DNA from: DSWT01 sp036845725
Lineage (GTDB): Bacteria > Chloroflexota > Anaerolineae > B4-G1 > SLSP01
Assembly: GCA_036845725.1 (NCBI GenBank)
Contig: DAIUDK010000002.1
Span: 46,970 to 110,969, forward strand
Reading direction: 5' to 3'
DNA length: 64,000 bases
Part shown: one piece after another, positions 1-8,639 of the stretch
Layout of the letters: every line of letters begins with the position of its first letter
Numbering within the stretch: position 1 is the stretch's first letter
The notes under the pieces: model-generated
The model's input: the letters and a program-made list of their open reading frames with translations, nothing else
Database searches by the model: none
What the model was told of the DNA's origin: nothing
Made by a program: the position numbers and the translations under genes

Positions 1-518
1 CACGCACCAGAAATGCCCTCGCGCCGCCAGAAATAGGCCGCAATCTCTTCCAGGATTTGCTTGGAGAACGAGTACACATCCGACGTGGAACCGGGATGCG
101 CTTCGTCCAGCGGGAAGTAATGGATAGGAATTTCGCGGATGCCGTAGCCGTTGCCTAACGCGTTGATCGAACTCGCGCTGACCACACGCCTGATGCCGTT
201 TTCCGCCGCGGCCTGATACACGTTGAACGATCCCGCACAGTTGATGGAGAAAATCTCGGCGTCCTTGCCCGGAATGGGATCGGGAATGGCCGCCAGATGG
301 ACCACTGCTTCGACCCCCTCGAAGTGCGGACGCAGCGTCGCGTAGTCGGTGATCTCGACCTGTCGATACTCCGCGCCATCGACTTCTGCGGCTGCTTCCG
401 CTGGAATCTCGCTCTCAACGACGCGATCGAGGATGCGCACTTCGTGCCCGTGCGCCAACAACCGTGCCACCGCCGGTCGCCCAACGTGGCCGATGCCACC
501 AGTGACGAGTATTTTCAT
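1..518 (-). CDS. NAD-dependent epimerase/dehydratase (extended SDR), 3' end outside window
   Basis: The visible 172 residues begin MKILVTGGIGHVG, the Rossmann glycine motif TGxxGxxG of the extended short-chain dehydrogenase family. The active-site pattern Tyr-x3-Lys is seen at Y149 and K153 (DVYSFSK), with the preceding Ser-rich strand VVSASSINALG. The family oxidises or epimerises nucleotide sugars or related sugars with NAD(P); the substrate cannot be told here. Its ATG overlaps the stop of the upstream lactonase gene in an ATGA arrangement, so the two are probably translated together and may act on the same sugar. The gene continues past the left edge and its C-terminus is not visible. Confidence 0.85.
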   Translation of the reverse strand, partial: MKILVTGGIGHVGRPAVARLLAHGHEVRILDRVVESEIPAEAAAEVDGAEYRQVEITDYATLRPHFEGVEAVVHLAAIPDPIPGKDAEIFSINCAGSFNVYQAAAENGIRRVVSASSINALGNGYGIREIPIHYFPLDEAHPGSTSDVYSFSKQILEEIAAYFWRREGISGA

Positions 519-1600
519 AGTATCCTCACACATACCGGCATAGGAACGTTCGTCACTCGCCCGGTCGGCGCAAGTTGCCCGGTTTCCGCATCGATGCGGA
601 AAGTGACAATGCTGTCGCTGTCCTGGTGCGCGGCGAAGAGGTACGTCCCCGTGGGATCGATGGCGAAGTTGCGCGGCGTTTTGCCCAGTGAAGGCATATG
701 CTCCGTGTAGACAAGAAGCCCGGTCTGCGCATCGATGGCGTAGATGACGATGCTGTCGTGGCCACGATTGGAGCCGTAGAGGAACTTACCCGACGGCGCG
801 ACATGGATGTCCGCGCAAGTGCTCTGTCCAGTAAAGTCGACCGGCAGAGCGGGGACAGTTTGCCGCGCGTCAAGCGTCCCCCGCGCGGCGTCGTAGGTGA
901 AGGTGATGATCGCGTTGCCCATTTCGGTGATCAGATAGGCGTAGCGCCCATTGGGATGAAACGCCATATGACGCGGTCCGGTTCCGGCCTCCACCTCGAC
1001 TGACGGCGGGGTATGCGGCGGCAACGTCCCGCCTTCCAGATCAAGCCGGTAGACCATCACCTTGTCGATGCCCAAATCCGCCACGAACGCGAACCGGTTC
1101 GTGGGGTCCAGAGTGAGCGAATGGGCGTGCGGGCCTTCCTGCCGGCGCGGATTGACGCCGGAACCGGTGTGCTGCACGACGCTAGACGCCGGGGCTAACC
1201 CACCGCCCGCGCGCACCGGGAAAGCGGCGGCGTTGCCGCCCATGTAGTTCGCCACGTAGACAAAACGCCCGGTCTGATCCACACTCACGTGGCACGGTGC
1301 GCCGCCATGTGTGCGTTGGCTGTTGATAAACGTGAGCGCCCCAGTCTGCGAATCGACCGCAAACGCGCTCACGCCCCCACCCGGCTGCCCGTCGAATTCC
1401 ATCGTCTCGTTGACAGCGTAGAGGTGTTGATACTGCGGGTCGAGCGCCAGAAATGACGGGTTTTGTACGCCTCCGGCAACACCCACAGGCGTCAACTCGC
1501 CGGTTGCCATAGCCAGCCGGTAGATGTAAATGCCTTCACTCGTGCCCTTGTGGGTATACGTACCGACGTAAACCAATCTATCCTCGTTGTAATCGTACAT
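515..1600 (-). CDS. Lactonase family beta-propeller protein (6-phosphogluconolactonase-like)
   Basis: The 361-residue protein starts MYDYNEDRLVYVGTYTHKG and has repeated blades of the type 'PNGRYAYLITEMGN' and 'PTGTYLFAAHQDSDS', as expected for the seven-bladed lactonase family that includes cycloisomerase 2 and Pgl (PF10282). Length is normal for the family. No signal peptide is seen, so it should be cytosolic. Members hydrolyse 6-phosphogluconolactone or related sugar lactones. An AAGGAG ribosome site lies about 8 bases before the ATG at 1600. Coupling to the downstream epimerase suggests joint sugar metabolism. The exact lactone is not determined. Confidence 0.85.
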   Translation of the reverse strand: MYDYNEDRLVYVGTYTHKGTSEGIYIYRLAMATGELTPVGVAGGVQNPSFLALDPQYQHLYAVNETMEFDGQPGGGVSAFAVDSQTGALTFINSQRTHGGAPCHVSVDQTGRFVYVANYMGGNAAAFPVRAGGGLAPASSVVQHTGSGVNPRRQEGPHAHSLTLDPTNRFAFVADLGIDKVMVYRLDLEGGTLPPHTPPSVEVEAGTGPRHMAFHPNGRYAYLITEMGNAIITFTYDAARGTLDARQTVPALPVDFTGQSTCADIHVAPSGKFLYGSNRGHDSIVIYAIDAQTGLLVYTEHMPSLGKTPRNFAIDPTGTYLFAAHQDSDSIVTFRIDAETGQLAPTGRVTNVPMPVCVRIL

Positions 1601-1644
1601 AGACTCACTCCTTGCGCGAAATCGTCAGGTAGTCGTTAGTGGAT

Positions 1645-1672
1645 AGTCTATATCAGCGCCGGGTAAAGACAA
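1645..1672 (-). promoter_or_regulatory. Possible promoter of the lactonase-epimerase pair
   Basis: On the minus strand TTGTCT (1672-1667) is followed after 16 bases by TAGACT (1650-1645). The match to consensus is only fair. It is noted because the same 16-base spacer recurs at stronger promoters in this window. Confidence 0.3.
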
Positions 1673-1776
1673 GTACACAAAAATGCCAAATTTGCCAATT
1701 CGCTATCGAACACTATACTTCAATGACGTTTAATAATCATCTGAGTATCTAGCCAGCCAACGACGACGGAAAACCT

Positions 1777-2679
1777 ATGCCAGAGTATCCTGATATTGTG
1801 GTCTACATCGAGTCGCTACAGCGTTTTGTCCAGGGGTAGATATTGACGCGCGTGCGGATCGCGCACCCGTTTGTGCTTCGCACAGTCGATCCGCCGATTA
1901 CGGCACTGCACGGCAAAGTCCTGCGTGATCTGGAACGTCTGGGCAAGCGCATCGTCTTCGTTTTCGACGAGGATCACTTTCTCGTGCTGCATCTGATGAT
2001 CAGCGGGCGGCTGCAATGGTATCCTCCAGGCCGCAAGGTGCCAGCTAAAGGGTGGCTGGCGGCGCTGGATTTTGCAAACGGGACACTGCTCCTCACCGAA
2101 GTCTCGACCCAAAAGCGCGCCAGCCTGCATCTGGTGCATGGGCGGGAAGCGCTGCAGGCTTTCACCCGCGGGGGGCTGGAGGTGATGGAAGCCACGACAG
2201 AAGAATTCCGCGCCGCGCTCCAGGCCGAAAACCACACACTGAAACGCACTCTCACCGACCCGCGCCTTTTCAGTGGGATCGGGAATGCCTATTCGGACGA
2301 AATCCTGCACCGCGCGCGGCTGTCGCCCTTTCTGCTGACCAAAAATCTGACAGACGAACAGATCGTACAACTGGCCGAGGCGACCAAAGCAATCCTCGCG
2401 GAATGGGCCGAACGCCTGCGAGCAGAAGCCGGGGAAGGCTTCCCAACCAAAGTGACGGCATTCCACAAGGCGATGGCCGTTCACGGACGATATGGCAAGC
2501 CCTGTCCCGTCTGTGGAACAACCGTGCAGCGCATCCAGTACGCGGCCAACGAAACGAACTACTGCCCGCGCTGCCAGACCGAAAACCGGCTGCTGGCCGA
2601 TCGGGGCTTGTCACGGCTGTTGAAAGACGATTGGCCGCGCACGGTGGAGGAACTAGAAGAACTGAGAGGAAGTCGCTAA
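1777..2679 (+). pseudogene. Fpg/Nei-type DNA glycosylase gene interrupted by an amber codon
   Basis: Reading from ATG 1777 gives MPEYPDIVVYIESLQRFVQG, then TAG at 1837-1839, then in the same frame ILTRVRIAHPFVLR and a full Fpg/Nei protein of about 300 codons. Pro2 and Glu3 are the catalytic residues of the family and lie before the stop. After it come the helix-two-turn-helix region (FSGIGNAYSDEIL) and a C-terminal zinc finger C-x2-C-x16-C-x2-C (CPVC...CPRC). The enzyme would excise oxidised bases from DNA. A product started at TTG 1843 would lack the catalytic proline and be inactive as a glycosylase. TAG ends normal genes elsewhere here, so recoding is unlikely. Nonsense mutation or a sequence error are the simplest explanations. 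Confidence 0.8.
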
Positions 2680-2687
2680 CCTTCCCC

Positions 2688-3425
2688 TTACGATCCGGTC
2701 AAATTCATAATCATCAACCGCTCGAAAGTATCCTGCATGGGACGGCCAGCGGCAACGGCAGCGTGGATGGCCTCCTCGACCTCCGCCGGACCGTGTTCGC
2801 GCGCCCATTGCGGTAATTGCGCAGCGTCGGTCACCAGCCCGAAGAAATCGAAGCCCAACTTCTCATAGGTCGTCCAGGGCAAATGCCCCGCGGCGACGGC
2901 GTATTCAAAGATGCCCTGTGGCGCGCCCAATGCCATAATCGTTGTGTAATCGCGCGCCCACGCCCAACGCATAGAGGCGCGCACCAGCGCCGTGCCAATA
3001 CCTAACCCAAAATAGCGCGGGTCGGTGCCCTTGAGAATGGTCGGAGCATCCGAGGCCCGCTCTGTCTCCTGTTGAAAGCTCTCCAGCGTGCGCCCCACGT
3101 GACAGCAAGCGTGACACCACGCCGGGCCAGACAGGTTCAGATTCACCGAGCCAGTCATCCGCAGCCACCATTCCGGCCGCCACCAATGGTTCCATGGCGG
3201 CCAATCGGGGTTATCCTGATCCGGCAAGACGATGCGATAGCAATGCAGTTGCGCGACGCAGCGGTCGCCTTCCCACGCTGCCATACCGATGGTGCCCTGG
3301 CGCTCGAACAGGCGCAGTAGAATATCACCATTCGCGGGCCAACAACGCAAGGGAACACGGTCCAGTTCGTCAGGCTGAATAGGCCGGATGGTGATGGGGA
3401 TGTCATTTGGGGACATTAGCGTCAT
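2688..3425 (-). CDS. GNAT-family N-acetyltransferase
   Basis: This 245-residue protein carries the acetyl-CoA binding motif of GNAT enzymes in the form YFGLGIGTALVRASMRWA near residues 140-157, followed by a typical C-terminal strand and helix (TYEKLGFDFFG). The N-terminus (ITIRPIQPDELDRVPLR) is also typical. It would transfer an acyl group from acyl-CoA to an unknown amine. The middle is unusually rich in Trp, Cys and His (HWWRPEWWLRM, CHACCHVGRT), which may bind metal or ligand. GGAGGT five bases before the ATG supports the start. It is convergent with the broken glycosylase gene, nine bases away. Confidence 0.75.
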   Translation of the reverse strand: MTLMSPNDIPITIRPIQPDELDRVPLRCWPANGDILLRLFERQGTIGMAAWEGDRCVAQLHCYRIVLPDQDNPDWPPWNHWWRPEWWLRMTGSVNLNLSGPAWCHACCHVGRTLESFQQETERASDAPTILKGTDPRYFGLGIGTALVRASMRWAWARDYTTIMALGAPQGIFEYAVAAGHLPWTTYEKLGFDFFGLVTDAAQLPQWAREHGPAEVEEAIHAAVAAGRPMQDTFERLMIMNLTGS

Positions 3426-3459
3426 GGCACACCTCCATAACAGGTCGGATCATCGTCAG

Positions 3460-3528
3460 TCAGATAGTCCAGGCAAATAGCCCTACGACCACGAACAACA
3501 ATAGGGTGTTATACAGCAATGGCGTCAT
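3460..3528 (-). CDS. Possible 22-residue single-helix membrane peptide
   Basis: MTPLLYNTLLLFVVVGLFAWTI is one hydrophobic segment with almost no loops. A GGGGGAG stretch lies just before the ATG, closer than usual. An upstream minileader MQPGER overlaps its start as ATGA. It ends 35 bases before the GNAT gene, so it could be the first gene of that transcript. Nothing is known of its function, and chance cannot be excluded at this length. Confidence 0.3.
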   Translation of the reverse strand: MTPLLYNTLLLFVVVGLFAWTI

Positions 3529-3653
3529 CGCTCCCCCGGCTGCATTTCCTCACCCTATGAGATTCCCACAGTAAGACCATGCCTTTATTGTAGTCAGTTT
3601 TTCAGGATAGGAAAATCGAACTACCCGGCAGTACCCACTAACCGAAATCCAAC

Positions 3654-3681
3654 TTGACAGTATACTCATCAGATGTATAAT
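3654..3681 (+). promoter_or_regulatory. Consensus promoter of the TetR-exporter operon
   Basis: TTGACA at 3654-3659 and TATAAT at 3676-3681 match both consensus hexamers exactly, with a 16-base spacer. Transcription would start near 3688, about 57 bases before the chosen tetR start. Confidence 0.85.
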
Positions 3682-3708
3682 AACTCATAAAATGAGCATT
3701 CACTCATT
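3664..3708 (+). promoter_or_regulatory. Probable TetR operator: three ACTCAT repeats every 19 bases plus inverted halves
   Basis: ACTCAT occurs at 3664, 3683 and 3702, exactly 19 bases apart. Inverted partners form CTCAT-AAA-ATGAG (3684-3696) and AATGAG-N6-CTCATT (3691-3708). The array covers the spacer, the -10 region and the predicted start point, so protein bound here should block transcription. The adjacent TetR-family gene is the obvious candidate binder, giving autoregulation of the exporter. Binding is inferred. Confidence 0.65.
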
Positions 3709-3745
3709 TTTCGTATCTTATATGACTTATAACGCAAGGAGAGCA

Positions 3746-4381
3746 ATGGACGGCAAGAAAGGAGACCATCCCCGGCAATCGCGCCGCGACCGGCGCATCG
3801 AGCGACGACGGCGCGAAATCGTGGCCGCCGCGGCGCAGGTTTTCGCGGAGAAGGGCTACGCGCACACCACCACGAAAGACCTGGCCGAGGCCGCAGACAT
3901 GGCCGAGGGCACGCTCTACAACTACTTCGAGAGCAAGCGCGATATCCTGCTGGCGATTCTCAACGAGATGTGCGTCCCGATCGACGCGCTGTTGCAAAAT
4001 GCCCGGATACTCACCACCCGCGATGATTTCGTGAGCGTCGTCGAGAACGGCCTCGATATTTTTGTATCGCAGATCGATTTCACCCGCGCGCTGCTCACCG
4101 AGATTTGGGTGGATGATGTGATTTTGGATGACCTGGTGATCGGCCGTTTGCAGTACATTGGGCAAGGCATCAAGGGATTCATCGCCCGAAGAATCGCGGC
4201 GGGGAACTTCCGCCCCATCGATCCTGAAGCCGCAACGTCGATGATTTTGGGCGGATTTGTGGCGCTGATTATGCCTGTGCTGCGCGGCAAGCAGCCCGTC
4301 CCCACCACAGAAGAACGCCACAACCTGGCCCAGACCGCCGTCGATCTGTTGTTCGATGGGCTGCGCGTGCGCGAAAGTTAA
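3746..4381 (+). CDS. TetR-family transcriptional regulator
   Basis: The 211-residue protein has the TetR DNA-binding domain at about residues 20-70: IVAAAAQVFAEKGYAHTTT, then DLAEAADMAEGTLYNYFESKRDIL. The remaining helices form the ligand-sensing and dimer part. The ATG at 3746 is chosen over the upstream ATG at 3692 because AGGAGA lies just before it and because 3692 lies inside the operator. It is the first gene of the exporter operon, 13 bases before the first permease, and probably represses its own promoter until an exported compound binds. E. coli CecR controlling ybhGFSR is a known parallel. Confidence 0.9.
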   Translation: MDGKKGDHPRQSRRDRRIERRRREIVAAAAQVFAEKGYAHTTTKDLAEAADMAEGTLYNYFESKRDILLAILNEMCVPIDALLQNARILTTRDDFVSVVENGLDIFVSQIDFTRALLTEIWVDDVILDDLVIGRLQYIGQGIKGFIARRIAAGNFRPIDPEAATSMILGGFVALIMPVLRGKQPVPTTEERHNLAQTAVDLLFDGLRVRES

Positions 4382-4394
4382 CACACGGAGGACA

Positions 4395-5522
4395 ATGTTA
4401 CAACGAATTTGGGCCGTCTTACAAAAAGAGTTTATCCAAACAGTACGCGACCGGGGCACGTTAATCCTGATGCTGAGCATGCCGCTACTGCAGCTGTTCA
4501 TGCTCGGCTACGCGGTGGATATGAATGTGGAACACATCCCGACCGTGGTCGCCGACCAGAGTTTGGACGCGCACAGCCACGCCTATGTCGCGGCGATGGT
4601 CAACACACGCTACTTCGACGTAATCGATTACGTGAGCAGCGAAGCTGCCGTGATCCAGGCCATCGACAGCGGGCACGCGCAGGCCGGCATCGTCATCCCG
4701 CCGAGCTTCGCCGCCCGCGTGGATCGCGGGGAGGCGCAAGTGCTCTTTTTGATCGACGGCTCGGATTTATTCACCGTCCAATCGGGCTACACACGGGCTG
4801 CCGCCATCGCGCAGTCCTATGCCGCCGACGTGCTACTCAAGAAAATCCAACGTTCCGGCCTGCCCATCAGCGCCGCGCTGCCGCTGGATACGCGGGTGCG
4901 CGTCCTGTATAACCCCGACATGCAACAGCTCTGGTTCACCATCCCGAATATGATCGCCCTGCTCATCCAGACATCCAGCATCGCGATGACCGCCGCTGCC
5001 GTCGTGCGCGAGCGCGAGGCCGGTACCATCGAACAATTGCTCGTCACGCCGATCCGCCCGCTGGAACTGCTGCTCGGCAAGATTGTCCCCAATGTCGTCG
5101 TCGCCATCATTAACGTGCTGACGGCGGTTGCCGCAGGAGTCTTGCTTTTCCACGTACCGTTTCGCGGTAATTTCTGGATCTTCATGGGCCTTTCGATGAT
5201 CTACGTCTTCTCCGGGTTAGGAATGGGCTTGCTGATATCGACCATCGCCAGGAATCAAAAGCAGGCGCAGCAGTTGGTGATGATGATTATGCTGCTGGGT
5301 GTCGTGCTAGGCGGCTACATCTTTCCCCGTAATGCAATGGCACCCGCTATGCAAGTCTTAGGGGCGCTGTTCCCCATGACATTTTTCATTCCCATCTCGC
5401 GCGGCATTATCAGCAAAGGTGTGGGCATGGATGCACTCTGGGTTGACATCGTCAGCATGACGATTTACGCAGTCGTCGTAATGGTGATTGCTGCAAAAGC
5501 ATTCAGGCAAGGATTGGAGTAG
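4395..5522 (+). CDS. ABC-2 type permease A1 of the exporter
   Basis: This 375-residue protein has an N-terminal membrane helix (LILMLSMPLLQLFMLGY), a large extracytoplasmic domain to about residue 190, then five helices; it fits the ABC2_membrane_3 family including YbhS and YbhR. The family motif VVREREAGTIEQLLVTPIRP is clear just after the second helix. It forms the membrane channel driven by the ATPases encoded downstream. CGGAGGACA before ATG 4395 decides the start; an upstream in-frame extension overlaps tetR. It is closely related to permease A2 (6669), both beginning MLQRIWAV-QKEFIQT. Confidence 0.9.
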   Translation: MLQRIWAVLQKEFIQTVRDRGTLILMLSMPLLQLFMLGYAVDMNVEHIPTVVADQSLDAHSHAYVAAMVNTRYFDVIDYVSSEAAVIQAIDSGHAQAGIVIPPSFAARVDRGEAQVLFLIDGSDLFTVQSGYTRAAAIAQSYAADVLLKKIQRSGLPISAALPLDTRVRVLYNPDMQQLWFTIPNMIALLIQTSSIAMTAAAVVREREAGTIEQLLVTPIRPLELLLGKIVPNVVVAIINVLTAVAAGVLLFHVPFRGNFWIFMGLSMIYVFSGLGMGLLISTIARNQKQAQQLVMMIMLLGVVLGGYIFPRNAMAPAMQVLGALFPMTFFIPISRGIISKGVGMDALWVDIVSMTIYAVVVMVIAAKAFRQGLE

Positions 5523-5528
5523 ACGACC

Positions 5529-6659
5529 TTGAACATGCAGCGGTTGTTCGCTATCATCAAAAAAGAGACCATTCAAATGATTCGGGATTGGCCGACGCTA
5601 TTGATGATCATTCTCATGCCCGTGTTAGAGTTGTTTCTATTCGCCTACGTCGGTGATATGACGCTGGATCATCTGCCCACGGCAGTCGCCGATATGAGCC
5701 GCGACTCCAGCAGCCGCGCTTTTATCAACGCGCTAGAAGTCTCCGGTTTTTTCGACGTGGTGCACTATGTGGGCAGCGAAAACGAGGTCATCCGCGCCAT
5801 CGACGAGAATCAGGTGAGCGTGGGATTGGTGATTCCGCCAGATTTCGCGGGCCAGGTCGAGCGCGGCACGGCCCAGGCGCTCGTCATCATCGACGGCTCC
5901 GATTCGTTCGTGGTGCAGTCGGGGTACAGCGCCGCGACAGCGATCGCCCAGGTACACGGCATGCAGTTGATGCTGCAAACCGCGCAGCGCATGGGGATGG
6001 GCGACCTGGGACAGTTGCCCATCGACACCAGCACGCGCATTCTCTACAATCCCAACATCGACGAAATCGTGTTCCTCATCCCCGGCCTGGCGGCGATGCT
6101 GCTGCAACTCATCGGCGTCAATGCGACGGTGATGGCCGTCGTTCGCGAGCGCGAGTTGGGCACCATGGAACAAATGCTGGTCACGCCGGCGCGGCCCGTC
6201 GAATTGATTCTCGGCAAGATCGTGCCGCCCATTGGCCTGATCGCCGTTGATCTGATTATTATCATCCTGCTTGGTGTCTATTGGTTCAAGGTGCCATTCC
6301 AGGGATCGGTCTGGCTCTTTAGCTGGCTCTCGCTGCTGTTCATCGTCTCCGGATTGGGGATGGGGCTGGCACTCTCGACTGTCTCCAAAAACCAGAAGCA
6401 GGCGCAGCAGATCTCCGCGATGATTATGATGGTCACAATGCTACTGACCGGCTTGATCTATCCGCGCTCGACGATGCCGCCGGTCGTGCGCGCCGTCGGC
6501 AATCTGATCCCGGCGACCTACTTCATTCGCATCGCGCGCGGCATCATCACCAAAGGCGTGGGGCTGGCGTTTATGTGGGAAGACGTCGTCGCGCTGGTCG
6601 TCTACGGCGTGATCATCGTCATCGTATCGGCGGCGACGTTCAAGACGAGGTTGGATTGA
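5529..6659 (+). CDS. ABC-2 type permease B1 of the exporter
   Basis: This is a full-length ABC2_membrane_3 permease of 376 residues, with one N-terminal helix, a periplasm-facing domain and five C-terminal helices. The conserved segment reads VVRERELGTMEQMLVTPARP. It starts seven bases after permease A1 at TTG 5529, or at ATG 5535 two codons later; GGAG at the end of A1 could serve TTG. It resembles permease B2 (7491) more than its neighbours, for instance ILYNPNIDEIVFLIPGLAAM against VLYNPNRDDLVFIMPGLIAM. A1 and B1 probably form a heterodimeric channel. Confidence 0.88.
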   Translation: MNMQRLFAIIKKETIQMIRDWPTLLMIILMPVLELFLFAYVGDMTLDHLPTAVADMSRDSSSRAFINALEVSGFFDVVHYVGSENEVIRAIDENQVSVGLVIPPDFAGQVERGTAQALVIIDGSDSFVVQSGYSAATAIAQVHGMQLMLQTAQRMGMGDLGQLPIDTSTRILYNPNIDEIVFLIPGLAAMLLQLIGVNATVMAVVRERELGTMEQMLVTPARPVELILGKIVPPIGLIAVDLIIIILLGVYWFKVPFQGSVWLFSWLSLLFIVSGLGMGLALSTVSKNQKQAQQISAMIMMVTMLLTGLIYPRSTMPPVVRAVGNLIPATYFIRIARGIITKGVGLAFMWEDVVALVVYGVIIVIVSAATFKTRLD

Positions 6660-6668
6660 GATACGCAT

Positions 6669-7484
6669 ATGCTACAACGGATATGGGCCGTCATCCAAAA
6701 GGAGTTCATCCAGACGCTACGGGACCGGCGGACGCTCATCATCCAACTGGGACTGCCAGTGGTGCAGATGCTGATCTTTGGCTACGCGATCCGCACCGAT
6801 GTCCGCTACATCCCGCTGATGGTCGCCGACCAGAGCCTGGATCGCGCCAGCCGCGCGTTTGTCCAGTCGCTGACCGTGTCGGGCTATTTCGACGTGGTCG
6901 ATTACGTCGCTGGCGAGGCGCAGGCAATCCACGCGATCGACGAGGGCCGCGCGCAGGCCGGAGTGGTTATCCTGCCTGGGTTTGCGGCGGACGTGGAGCG
7001 CAGCACCGCGCAGGTCCTGCTGTTGGTCGACGGGTCGGACGTCTTCACCTCACAGACGGCCTACAATACCATCACCGCCATCGCCCAGAGCCACTCCAAG
7101 GAAGTGCTGGTCTCCCGGCTGCTGCGGGCTGGCCGCCTGAGCAACGCGGAACAGCTTTTGCCTTTGGATGCGCGCGTGCGCATCCTCTACAACCCCAATC
7201 TCTTGGATTTATGGTTCGTGATTCCGGGGATCGTTTCGGTGATCCTACAAACGCAGGCGATTACGCTCACCGCCGCTGCCGTGGTGCGCGAACGCGAAAC
7301 CGGCACCATCGAGCAAATCCTGGTGACGCCCATCCGGCCGTTCGAGTTGCTGCTCGGCAAGATCGCGCCCAACATCGTCATTGCCATCGTCAACATGCTC
7401 ACAATTCTGGTGATCGTGTTGGCGCTCTACGTCGGCGCGATCCTGTTCTTCGCCACCCGCGCGTTCAAACGCAATCTGGACTGA
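6669..7484 (+). CDS. ABC-2 type permease A2, internally truncated
   Basis: The first 245 residues match permease A1 closely (MLQRIWAVIQKEFIQTLRDR, VVRERETGTIEQILVTPIRP). After KIAPNIVIAIVNMLTI, near base 7405, the protein passes directly to the terminal helix and tail LALYVGAILFFATRAFKRNLD. The missing part, about 105 residues, holds the helices around the GLGMGL, KQAQQ and SRGIISKG motifs. The frame is kept, so it is an in-frame deletion and not a frameshift. The 271-residue product probably cannot form a normal channel half. It may be inactive, a regulatory subunit, or an assembly collapse of repeated sequence. Confidence 0.85.
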   Translation: MLQRIWAVIQKEFIQTLRDRRTLIIQLGLPVVQMLIFGYAIRTDVRYIPLMVADQSLDRASRAFVQSLTVSGYFDVVDYVAGEAQAIHAIDEGRAQAGVVILPGFAADVERSTAQVLLLVDGSDVFTSQTAYNTITAIAQSHSKEVLVSRLLRAGRLSNAEQLLPLDARVRILYNPNLLDLWFVIPGIVSVILQTQAITLTAAAVVRERETGTIEQILVTPIRPFELLLGKIAPNIVIAIVNMLTILVIVLALYVGAILFFATRAFKRNLD

Positions 7485-7490
7485 GGAACA

Positions 7491-8633
7491 ATGATCGGTT
7501 GGATGAACGCCATTCGTCGTACCGGAGCGATCATGCGTCGCGAGATGATCGAGCGGCTGCGCGACCGGCGCACGCTGGCGCTGATCCTGGGCATCCCGTT
7601 GCTCCAACTGACCCTGTTTGGCTACGCCGTCCACCTGACCGCCTATCATCTGCCGACGGTGGTTGCGGATATGAGCCTCGACGCGCACAGCAGGGGTTTC
7701 GTGGACGCGCTGCGCGCCTCCGGTTATTTCGACGTCGAGCAGTATGTCGCCGCCGAGACCGACGTGCTGGCGGCTCTCGACGCCGGGACGGCGAAAGCCG
7801 GCGTGGTTATCCCACCGGATTTCGCCGCGGACATCGAACGTGGACAGGCGCAGGCGTTGGTCATCCTGGACGGCTCCGATTCGTTCTCGGTCCAATCGGG
7901 ATACAGCGCGGCCGTGGCCATCGCGCAGGCGTATGCATTGGACGTAGCCGTGCAGAAGATCGACCGGCTGGGGCAGCATCTCAACACCCAACCCATCACC
8001 GCTTCGACGCGCGTGCTCTACAACCCCAATCGCGACGACCTCGTATTTATCATGCCCGGACTGATCGCGATGCTGCTGCAAGTGCTGGCGGTAAATATGA
8101 CGGCCCAATCGATCGTACGCGAGCACGACTTGGGCACCATCGAGCAAATTATGGTGACGCCGGTGCGCCCGCTGGAACTGGTGATCGGCAAGCTGACGCC
8201 CAACATCCTGTTCGTCGCCATCGACCAGGTGATGATCACGCTACTCGGCGTCTTCTGGTTTGGCGTCCCGTTCCGTGGCAATGTGTGGCTGCTGGCCGGC
8301 CTCTCCTTCCTGTTCGTCTGCGCCGGTTTGGGACTGGGATTGGTGATTTCCAGCGTCGCGCGGACGCAGAAAGAGGCAGAGCAACTCACCGCCCTGTTGA
8401 TGCTGTTGAGCCTGCTGCTCACCGGCTACATCTACCCGCGCAGTCCCATGCCGCCCGCCGTGCGCGCTCTCGGCAATCTGATCCCGCTCACCTTCTTCAT
8501 CCGCATCGCGCGCGGCATCATCACCAAGGGCGTCGGCATCGCATATTTATGGGACGACGTCCTGGCGCTGCTGGCCTACGTCATCGTGGTGATGGTTATG
8601 GCGGCTGTCACGTTCAAAAAGCGGTTGGATTGA
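7491..8633 (+). CDS. ABC-2 type permease B2 of the exporter
   Basis: This full-length 380-residue permease starts MIGWMNAIRRTGAIMRREMI, six bases after A2. It has the usual N-terminal helix (LALILGIPLLQLTLFGYAV), extracytoplasmic domain, the motif REHDLGTIEQIMVTPVRP and five C-terminal helices ending FKKRLD. It is the closest relative of B1 within the operon. With A2 damaged, B2 may pair with itself or with A1. A second start at ATG 7503 is possible. Confidence 0.88.
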   Translation: MIGWMNAIRRTGAIMRREMIERLRDRRTLALILGIPLLQLTLFGYAVHLTAYHLPTVVADMSLDAHSRGFVDALRASGYFDVEQYVAAETDVLAALDAGTAKAGVVIPPDFAADIERGQAQALVILDGSDSFSVQSGYSAAVAIAQAYALDVAVQKIDRLGQHLNTQPITASTRVLYNPNRDDLVFIMPGLIAMLLQVLAVNMTAQSIVREHDLGTIEQIMVTPVRPLELVIGKLTPNILFVAIDQVMITLLGVFWFGVPFRGNVWLLAGLSFLFVCAGLGLGLVISSVARTQKEAEQLTALLMLLSLLLTGYIYPRSPMPPAVRALGNLIPLTFFIRIARGIITKGVGIAYLWDDVLALLAYVIVVMVMAAVTFKKRLD

Positions 8634-8639
8634 GGCGAG

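Noticed and set aside
1837..1839. Reassignment of TAG to an amino acid in this organism
   Set aside because: TAG ends other convincing genes, such as the permease ending at 5522 and the small membrane gene ending at 58318. General recoding is unlikely.
7245..8147. A 300-codon open frame antisense to permeases A2 and B2
   Set aside because: Composition is that of a reversed coding frame and no ribosome site or motif is seen.
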